The notes beneath the pieces are model-generated. The model ran no database searches and was not told where the DNA came from. It worked only from the letters and a program-made list of their open reading frames with translations. A stretch of DNA of 10,342 nt, taken from NCBI GenBank assembly GCA_003486705.1, contig DNGE01000172.1, positions 1,633-11,974 of the forward strand. Direction: 5' to 3'. This stretch comes from Bacillota bacterium. GTDB taxonomy: Bacteria; Bacillota_I; Bacilli_A; MOL361; Turicibacteraceae. Shown here one piece after another: positions 5,670-10,342 of this stretch. A program made the position numbers and the translations under genes. Position 1 is the stretch's first letter, and every line of letters starts with the position of its first letter.

Positions 5670-6866
5670 ATGAGTTGGGGTGAAAGGGTGAAAAAAATAA
5701 TATTTAGTATCTTTTTTATTTTAGTTTGCATGGGCTTATATATAAATGCTGATGAACTTCGTCAAATAAATAAAGATGTGTTAACCGTCTGGGTAACTGA
5801 AGAAGAGTATCCTGTTTTAAGCGAATTAAATGACCAATTTGAAAAGCAATATAACGTTCAAATTAAGATGGAAATCGTTTCTCCAGAACAAACGGTGTCA
5901 AAATTGCCGCTTGCTAATGGTTCAACAACATATCCTGATATTGTCACGTTAAACCATACAATGATTTCAGATATGGTTAATGAAAATGTCATTGAACCAT
6001 TAAATGATATGTTTGAAACATTAAATATCTTGCCAACGGTAAAACAAGGGTTTAAAGTAAAAGGCAATTATTATGGCGTTCCTTATGAAGCAATGACCGA
6101 CATTTTATTTTATAATGAATATTCTTATCCAGAAGGGATTAGTTCTTTTACCCTATTAGATGAAAATGACGAAGCTTCAATTTTATTAAATTATCAAGAT
6201 ATTTATCACATTACCCCGTTTATTACTGGTTTTGGTGGTTATATTGTCGGAATGAATAACTTTGGCGATACAAACTTTTTTGATATTGGATTAAATCGAG
6301 AAGAAACCATTGAAGGCTTTTTAAAAATGATTCAATTATTAAATAAAGAGACGGCGTATACAAAAGAGGGTGATATCTATCGAGCATTTATAGATAATAA
6401 ATCTGATTTTTTAATTGCACCAGCTTATATGGTTGAATCACTTTCACAAGTGTATTCAAATCTTGGATATCAGTCCATTCCCAACTTTGTAGAAGAAATA
6501 TTACCGTATACATATATGACCATTGGGACTTATCAGTTAACAACTAAAAGCCAACATAAAGAGCTAGCCAAAGAATATTTGAAATTTTTAATAAGCGATG
6601 AAGTGGCAACAGAAAGATATGAACAAACAAAAGCAATCGCACCTGTTGATTATGAAGTACCTATCTCGCAAGATACATACTACACAGTTGTTAAAAAACA
6701 ACTTCATCGTGCAGTTCCCTTACCAAATCAATCAGAATTTAATTATTTGTTTTTATCTTATAAAGAGGCAGCAACTAAGTTTATGACAATGCCAGATCAA
6801 TTACAATCGATTATGAATGATGTTGTAAAAGAAATTGATAAGCAGTTAGAAGCTGTTTTAAAATAG
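5670..6866 (+). CDS. Diverged MalE-type extracellular solute-binding protein (orphan)
   Basis: 398 residues. An N-terminal signal sequence (KK at 8-9, hydrophobic core to about 24, then INA before Asp28) is followed by an SBP_bac-type fold: LTVWVTEEEYPVLSELNDQFEKQY opens lobe 1, NVIEPLNDMF and KGNYYGVPYEAMTDILFYNE follow, GFGGYIVGMNN and DIGLNREETIEGFLKMIQLL match the lobe-2 region of maltodextrin binders, and ELAKEYLKFLISDEVATE plus AIAPVDYEV match the C-terminal MalE signature. Such proteins deliver sugars to an ABC importer, but no permease or ATPase gene is near. The usual NGPW sugar-stacking motif reads IAPAYMV here, and the region after YNE is short, so the ligand may not be a maltodextrin. 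Cys20 sits in ILVC, a poor lipobox, so it may be secreted or anchored by its signal sequence. Start uncertain: ATG 5670 has AAGAGG only 3 nt away, while an in-frame GTG at 5688 has GGGGTGA 4 nt away and gives a cleaner signal peptide. Confidence 0.8.
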   Translation: MSWGERVKKIIFSIFFILVCMGLYINADELRQINKDVLTVWVTEEEYPVLSELNDQFEKQYNVQIKMEIVSPEQTVSKLPLANGSTTYPDIVTLNHTMISDMVNENVIEPLNDMFETLNILPTVKQGFKVKGNYYGVPYEAMTDILFYNEYSYPEGISSFTLLDENDEASILLNYQDIYHITPFITGFGGYIVGMNNFGDTNFFDIGLNREETIEGFLKMIQLLNKETAYTKEGDIYRAFIDNKSDFLIAPAYMVESLSQVYSNLGYQSIPNFVEEILPYTYMTIGTYQLTTKSQHKELAKEYLKFLISDEVATERYEQTKAIAPVDYEVPISQDTYYTVVKKQLHRAVPLPNQSEFNYLFLSYKEAATKFMTMPDQLQSIMNDVVKEIDKQLEAVLK

Positions 6867-6871
6867 TAAAG

Positions 6872-6899
6872 AGAAGTCCAATATTTGGACTTCTTTTTT
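6872..6899 (+). terminator. Intrinsic terminator of the solute-binding protein gene
   Basis: AGAAGTCCAA (6872-6881) pairs perfectly with TTGGACTTCT (6885-6894), 10 bp with a tight 3-nt loop, followed by five T. It starts 5 nt after the stop codon. Confidence 0.92.
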
Positions 6900-7190
6900 A
6901 GAATTCCTTTAATCGTAAGTGTTAAATAAGAAGTGGAAGTGCACAAGATGATAAAAAAATACATAATTCGCATAAATCTTAATAAGAGGGCGCTAAAAGA
7001 CTAAAAAAAGTATATTATGATAAATTTTTTGTATTTTACCTATAAAAATATCAAAAGTGCGGATTTCCTTTTAAATCTAACATCTCACACGCTTACATTG
7101 TTGAAAAAATAGACCAATAATATATTTTTTAAAAAAATTATTATTTTATTTAAATAGTATTGGAATAACTGCTAAAATTGTGTTAAAATA
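6900..7190. other. AT-rich intergenic spacer without a recognisable gene
   Basis: No convincing coding frame, RNA family or repeat is seen on either strand. Contents noted: an 18-codon frame from ATG 6948 with no good ribosome binding site; scattered -10-like hexamers (TATGAT 7016-7021, TATATT 7121-7126) without matching -35 boxes; an imperfect A/T palindrome around 7116-7147 centred on TTTTTTAAAAAAA; and TTGGAA (7160-7165) with TAAAAT (7184-7189), spacing 18, a possible second upstream promoter for the M23 gene. The A/T tracts could act as an UP-like or bent-DNA element. Confidence 0.5.
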
Positions 7191-7218
7191 TTTGATTTAT
7201 GTAAAATGACGATATAAT
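7191..7218 (+). promoter_or_regulatory. Likely promoter of the M23 peptidase gene
   Basis: TATAAT (7213-7218) is a perfect -10 box. TTTGAT (7191-7196, spacing 16) or TTGATT (7192-7197, spacing 15) is a plausible but imperfect -35. The predicted start near 7225 gives a leader of about 140 nt before the gene. A 9-bp dyad overlaps the -10 box. TTGGAA (7160-7165) and TAAAAT (7184-7189) could be a second, upstream promoter. Confidence 0.5.
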
Positions 7219-7225
7219 TTTACAT
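7199..7225. promoter_or_regulatory. Operator-like inverted repeat over the -10 box
   Basis: ATGTAAAAT (7199-7207) and ATTTTACAT (7217-7225) are perfect 9-bp inverted repeats separated by 9 nt. Half-site centres are 18 bp apart, so both faces lie on nearly the same side of the helix, as expected for a dimeric repressor. The right arm shares its first two bases with the TATAAT box, so a bound protein would block RNA polymerase. The sequence does not match Fur, PerR, Zur, LexA or CcpA boxes that I know, so the binder is unknown. Confidence 0.5.
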
Positions 7226-7314
7226 TTAGGACACAAGTTGGACATAACTTTATGGAACAATGGTAGAGTACTAAATGAATAGTTTTTATAATTACTGGAA
7301 GAGAATTATCACCA

Positions 7315-7338
7315 AGACTTAAAGGAGAAGCTTTGTCT
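7315..7338 (+). other. 5'-UTR hairpin enclosing a Shine-Dalgarno sequence
   Basis: AGAC (7315-7318) pairs with GTCT (7335-7338) and AAAG (7321-7324) with CTTT (7331-7334), with a 2-nt TT bulge on the left and loop GAGAAG. The ribosome binding sequence AAAGGAG (7321-7327) is half in the stem and half in the loop, and the TTG at 7333 is in the right arm, so folding would hide a leader-peptide start. Confidence 0.35.
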
Positions 7339-7368
7339 GAGAAAACGGATAAAGTACGGAGGTCGTAA
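7333..7368 (+). CDS. Possible 11-codon leader ORF (TTG start) ahead of the M23 peptidase gene
   Basis: TTG at 7333 follows a strong Shine-Dalgarno sequence AAAGGAG (7321-7327) by 5 nt and opens a frame of 11 codons, MSEKTDKVRRS, ending at TAA 7366-7368, which overlaps the next gene's ATG as TAATG. This is the arrangement expected for translational coupling of a leader peptide. The peptide is too short to judge by composition, and the downstream gene has its own ribosome binding site (GGAGG 7358-7362), so the extra AAAGGAG could be fortuitous. No known attenuator peptide is recognised (no run of a single amino-acid codon). Confidence 0.25.
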   Translation: MSEKTDKVRRS

Positions 7369-8792
7369 TGATGAAGAAAAAGATAGTAGGGGCTGTATTT
7401 GCAACCATGTTAATGGCACAAGGGCAGCACGAGATTGAAGCGTCAAATCACAATGCGGTAACAGCACAACAAAATGTTGTTTATCGAGTATATATAAATG
7501 ATGAAGCTGTAGGAATTATTACTGATAAAGAAGAATATACAAAATTTGTTGAACAAGTAATGGAAGACTTACTAAAAGAATATTCGGATCAAATTGTTTA
7601 TCCACCATCTAACGTTCGTTTAGAGGAAGAGGTAACATTATTACCGATTACGAATGTTGATAATTCAAAAGTTTTGAAAATAGTTGAAGAAAAAGGCGAT
7701 TTCAAAACGTCAGTTAATCAAATTAAAATTGGGGAGATCTCATTTGCGACAAATCAAGCAGATAAGGTTCAAGATATTTTAATGGAGTTAATGGCTTTTT
7801 ACACTGGAAAAGATAATTTAGCATTATTAATGGATCAAGATAGTTCACTTGAACCGTTATCAGAAACTGGTTCTCAATATGTTGGTGCAAAAATTGTAGA
7901 GGAAATAAAAGTTGAGGAAACAACAGCTGCTCCAGAAGATGTTTTATCAGAGGAACAATTACGTAGTATGATTATGTATGGTGAAACAGAACCTGTGAAA
8001 ACAGTTGTTTTTGATCAAGATTCTTCGTTATATTATATTGCACGTGACAATGGGTTAACAGAAGAAGAATTATATTTATTAAATCCAGGAATTGAAGATT
8101 TAAAATGGTCAGAATTATTAGGAAAAGAAATTGATGTAACACCATTAAATCCAATTGTAACGATTGAAACGGAAAAAGAGTCTGTTAGTGTTAAAGAAAT
8201 TGCTTATGAAACGGAATATATTGAAGATTCTAGCATGTTAAAAGGTGAAACTTCTGTTAAACAAGAAGGGCAAACTGGTGAATTTTTAACACGTACTCAA
8301 ACGAAATATGTTAATGGTGAAAAAGTAGAATCTAATGTTTTAGAAGAGACACAATTATCAGAACCTGTAAATAAGGTTGTGATTAAAGGTACAAAAGTTG
8401 TTACAGGGGTCGGAACAGGAAACTTTGTTTGGCCGACAACTTCAAGAAGTGTAACATGTGGGTATTTATGTTACAGTGGTCATTATGCAATTGATATTAG
8501 TGCTTATGTAGGTCAACCTGTTTATGCGGCTGATAGTGGTGTCGTTGTAAGTGCTAGTTATGATGGGGCATATGGTTATAGTATTTTAATTAATCATAAA
8601 AACGGATATTATACACGATATTCTCATTTAAGTACTTTAAATGTTTCAGCGGGACAAACAGTTCAAGCAGGTCAAACAATTGCTGCAGCTGGAAATACAG
8701 GGAATTCAACGGGACCACATTTACATTTTGAGATTAGAACAAACACAGGATCTCAACCATCATATGCACCAAATCCAATGGATTTCTACTAA
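7368..8792 (+). CDS. Secreted LysM-G5-M23 peptidoglycan endopeptidase
   Basis: 474 residues. A signal peptide (MMKKK, core IVGAVFATMLMA, likely cut between about 18 and 26) is followed by an N-terminal region of a kind common in such proteins (VVYRVYINDEAVGIITDKEEY), a LysM-like glycan-binding module (about 213-262, SLYYIARDNGLTEEELYLLNPGI), a G5 domain (about 268-344) and a C-terminal M23 LytM-type zinc peptidase (about 352-465). Zinc ligands are His372 and Asp376 in GHYAIDI and His453 in GPHLHFE; His420 (YSH) and His451 are the catalytic histidines, so the site is complete. M23 enzymes cut peptide cross-bridges or stem peptides in peptidoglycan during wall growth or division. Cys364 and Cys368 lie just before His372. 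GGAGG (7358-7362) lies 5 nt before ATG 7368 and 8 nt before the second ATG 7371; either may be used. It is a single-gene unit with a long leader and its own terminator. Domain order is firm; cleavage specificity is unknown. Confidence 0.92.
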   Translation: MMKKKIVGAVFATMLMAQGQHEIEASNHNAVTAQQNVVYRVYINDEAVGIITDKEEYTKFVEQVMEDLLKEYSDQIVYPPSNVRLEEEVTLLPITNVDNSKVLKIVEEKGDFKTSVNQIKIGEISFATNQADKVQDILMELMAFYTGKDNLALLMDQDSSLEPLSETGSQYVGAKIVEEIKVEETTAAPEDVLSEEQLRSMIMYGETEPVKTVVFDQDSSLYYIARDNGLTEEELYLLNPGIEDLKWSELLGKEIDVTPLNPIVTIETEKESVSVKEIAYETEYIEDSSMLKGETSVKQEGQTGEFLTRTQTKYVNGEKVESNVLEETQLSEPVNKVVIKGTKVVTGVGTGNFVWPTTSRSVTCGYLCYSGHYAIDISAYVGQPVYAADSGVVVSASYDGAYGYSILINHKNGYYTRYSHLSTLNVSAGQTVQAGQTIAAAGNTGNSTGPHLHFEIRTNTGSQPSYAPNPMDFY

Positions 8793-8835
8793 TTTTAGTT
8801 AATCTTTTCATTTAAATATACATAAATTAAGCATG

Positions 8836-8884
8836 AAAACTCTAATGTTCAGTTATACTAAGTATACGAACATTAGAGTTTTTA
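8836..8884 (+). terminator. Long intrinsic terminator after the M23 gene
   Basis: AAAACTCTAATGTTC (8836-8850) pairs perfectly with GAACATTAGAGTTTT (8868-8882), 15 bp, with the T-run forming the end of the stem. The loop holds a second small stem, TATAC (8854-8858) with GTATA (8862-8866). The A-run before and T-run after make it symmetric, so it could stop transcription from both directions. Confidence 0.88.
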
Positions 8885-8930
8885 TAATATTTTTTACATA
8901 ATTTATACGGAGTTGCCAAGTGTGTAAATA

Positions 8931-8959
8931 TTGACAAAATTAGGTTAAATTGATATAGT
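8931..8959 (+). promoter_or_regulatory. Strong promoter of the CNNM/CorC-type gene
   Basis: TTGACA (8931-8936) is a perfect -35; TATAGT (8954-8959) is a 5/6 -10 box at a 17-nt spacing, preceded by TG at 8951-8952 to give an extended -10. The predicted start near 8966 leaves a leader of about 40 nt. I see no Mg2+ riboswitch: the leader is too short for one. Confidence 0.88.
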
Positions 8960-9004
8960 AGTCACATAAAAATAAACATTGAATTTATAGGAGAGTGAAG
9001 AATT

Positions 9005-10285
9005 TTGGATTCGTCCATGTATTATATAATATTGGTTGTTATGATTTTTTTATCAGGTTTTTTTAGTGCATCAGAAACTGCTTTTTCAAGTGTTAATTTA
9101 CTACGCTTACGTCAGTATGTTGATGAAGGGAGAAAAGGTGCAGCCAGAGCTTTAGATGTTGCTGAACGTTTTGATGAAGTTTTATTAACTATATTAATTG
9201 GAAATAATGTCGTTAACTTAGCTTCAGCTTCTATTGCTACAGTTGTGGCGGTAAATGGTTTAAATCTTGGTGATTCAGGTGCTGCTATTGCGACTGCCGT
9301 GATGACAATCACTATTATTATATTTGGTGAGATATTACCCAAGTCGTATGCAAAAGAAAATTCAGAACGATTTGCTTTAGCAGTAAGCTCTGTCATTTAT
9401 TATTTAATTATAATATTAAAACCAATTGTTAAAATATTTATGATATTAAAAACATATGTTTCTAAATTCTATTCAAATCAAGAAGAGGAACCTTCTGTGA
9501 CTGAGGATGAATTAAACGTTATTATTGATACGATGGAAGAAGAAGGAGTACTTCAACAAGGTGAAGTAGAAATGCTTCAAAGCGTACTTGATTTAAGTGA
9601 AACTTTTGTTCAAGACATTATGACCCCGCGTGTTGATTTAGTTGCGCTTGATGTAAATGAATCTTCAGAGGAAGTAGTTAAAGTATTTTTAGAAGAAAAA
9701 TATTCACGTATTCCAGTTTATGAAGAAACGCGTGATAATATTATTGGGATTTTATATGAAAGAGATTTTTTAACTTCTATGGTCAGAGGTGGAAGTTCAA
9801 AAATCGTGATTGCAGATTTAATGAGAGATCCTATGTTTGTTTCATCGAAAATGCGTGTTTCTGATTTATTAGCACGTTTACAAATTGAAAAGCAGCATCT
9901 TGCAATTGTAGCAGATGAATATGGTGGTACGGCTGGTATTGTTACAATGGAAGACGTGCTAGAAGAATTAGTAGGCGAAATATATGATGAACATGATGAA
10001 GAAGAACAATACATTGTAAAAAAATCTGATTTAGTGTATGAAGTTAGAGCTGATGTCGCATTAGATGCATTGTTTGATATGATAGAAGTAGATTTAGAGA
10101 TTCCAGATGATGCTTATTCATTAGGTAACTGGATGTATTCAAAAATTGAAGATATCCCAGACTTAGGTAATGTATATCAATATCATCATTTGATCTTCAC
10201 AATTATTGAAGTAGAAGATCGACGAATTAAAAAGGTGAAAATTGAAATTACAGAACCTGTTGAGAAAAAAGACGAAGAAAAATAA
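9005..10285 (+). CDS. CNNM/CorC-type transporter with DUF21, CBS pair and CorC_HlyC domains (hemolysin-family annotation)
   Basis: 426 residues, normal for the family. DUF21 (CNNM) membrane domain: helices near 5-25, 57-80, 87-110 and 122-150, with the signature stretches FFSASETAFSS, GNNVVNLASAS and GEILPKSYA. A cytoplasmic CBS pair (about 200-325) follows: IMTPRVDLVAL (MTPR at 206-209), YSRIPVYEETRDNIIG, LMRDPMFV and VADEYGGTAGIVTMEDVLEE (motif at 303-311). The C-terminal CorC_HlyC domain runs to about 415. Relatives (archaeal CorB, Bacillus MpfA/YhdP, human CNNM) handle Mg2+, probably as exporters controlled by Mg-ATP on the CBS domains; the old name hemolysin is misleading. The start is TTG 9005, 11 nt after AGGAG (8989-8993); an in-frame ATG at 9017 would be 23 nt away and remove four residues. 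Transcribed alone, from a strong promoter, and closed by a terminator. Cation specificity here is inferred from the family. Confidence 0.93.
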   Translation: MDSSMYYIILVVMIFLSGFFSASETAFSSVNLLRLRQYVDEGRKGAARALDVAERFDEVLLTILIGNNVVNLASASIATVVAVNGLNLGDSGAAIATAVMTITIIIFGEILPKSYAKENSERFALAVSSVIYYLIIILKPIVKIFMILKTYVSKFYSNQEEEPSVTEDELNVIIDTMEEEGVLQQGEVEMLQSVLDLSETFVQDIMTPRVDLVALDVNESSEEVVKVFLEEKYSRIPVYEETRDNIIGILYERDFLTSMVRGGSSKIVIADLMRDPMFVSSKMRVSDLLARLQIEKQHLAIVADEYGGTAGIVTMEDVLEELVGEIYDEHDEEEQYIVKKSDLVYEVRADVALDALFDMIEVDLEIPDDAYSLGNWMYSKIEDIPDLGNVYQYHHLIFTIIEVEDRRIKKVKIEITEPVEKKDEEK

Positions 10286-10290
10286 TTATG

Positions 10291-10326
10291 AGCCATTGAA
10301 TGATAGAAATTCAATGGCTTTTTTTT
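10291..10326 (+). terminator. Intrinsic terminator of the CNNM/CorC-type gene
   Basis: AGCCATTGAAT (10291-10301) pairs perfectly with ATTCAATGGCT (10309-10319), 11 bp with a 7-nt loop, followed by seven T. It begins 5 nt after the stop codon. Confidence 0.95.
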
Positions 10327-10342
10327 ATTTTCATTTTATCAA

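Noticed and set aside
6598..6786. A 62-codon frame on the + strand inside the solute-binding protein gene
   Set aside because: It is an out-of-frame shadow of the longer gene, which matches a known family across this stretch.
6948..7004. An 18-codon frame from ATG 6948 on the + strand
   Set aside because: It lacks a clear ribosome binding site and promoter, and such short frames arise by chance in AT-rich DNA.
7181..7225. TGTTAA and TGTAAA hexamers as a WalR (YycF) box before the M23 gene
   Set aside because: WalR needs two direct half-sites 11 bp apart; here the two on the + strand are 19 bp apart and no pair at the right spacing is found on either strand.
7225..7367. A c-di-AMP (ydaO) riboswitch, often found before wall-hydrolase genes
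   Set aside because: The conserved ydaO sequence blocks are absent and the leader of about 140 nt folds only into a small hairpin.
9112..10014. Two - strand frames of 94 and 98 codons opposite the CNNM/CorC-type gene
   Set aside because: They are complementary-strand shadows of a well-conserved gene and have low-complexity Ser-rich or composition-driven translations.

Overview
The window is about 10.3 kb of low-G+C DNA with eight protein genes, all on the + strand. Strong AAAGGAGG-type ribosome binding sites, TTGACA/TATAAT-type promoters, factor-independent terminators after most genes, a UgtP-type glycolipid synthase, a RibU riboflavin S-component behind an FMN riboswitch and Gram-positive-type cell-wall hydrolases all point to a low-G+C Gram-positive (Bacillota, broadly Bacilli/Erysipelotrichia/Turicibacter-like). 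I cannot fix the genus from the sequence alone. No phage, transposon, CRISPR, tRNA or rRNA signal was seen; this looks like an ordinary chromosomal housekeeping and cell-envelope region.

Layout. (1) 1-1720: the 3' part of a secreted N-acetylmuramoyl-L-alanine amidase gene, open at the left edge, closed by a terminator. (2) 1786-3852: an extended -10 promoter drives a processive diacylglycerol glucosyltransferase (ugtP-like) that overlaps recX by 20 bp; a strong hairpin with a short T-run follows. (3) 3887-4594: a GntR/HutC-type repressor with a UTRA ligand domain and no terminator of its own. (4) 4623-5572: a consensus promoter, a complete FMN (RFN) riboswitch, an intrinsic terminator as expression platform, then ribU. 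(5) 5572-6899: a diverged, orphan MalE-type solute-binding protein without a good lipobox, probably transcribed from an extended -10 promoter butted onto the ribU terminator. (6) 6900-7367: a gene-poor AT-rich spacer whose right half holds the likely promoter, a 9+9 bp dyad over its -10 box and a possible 11-codon leader ORF. (7) 7368-8884: a secreted LysM-G5-M23 peptidoglycan endopeptidase. (8) 8931-10326: a strong promoter and a CNNM/CorC-type membrane protein with paired CBS domains, then a terminator.

Functionally, the amidase, UgtP homologue and M23 endopeptidase all serve the cell envelope (peptidoglycan turnover, membrane glucolipid and possibly the lipoteichoic acid anchor). RibU with its riboswitch is a self-contained flavin-homeostasis unit: riboflavin uptake is shut off when FMN is plentiful. 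The GntR regulator and the solute-binding protein have no obvious target or transporter partners here. I found no convincing new multi-gene system; the points most worth a second look are regulatory (the dyad and leader region before the M23 gene, the antitermination logic of the riboswitch, the hairpin before gntR) and the odd solute-binding protein.
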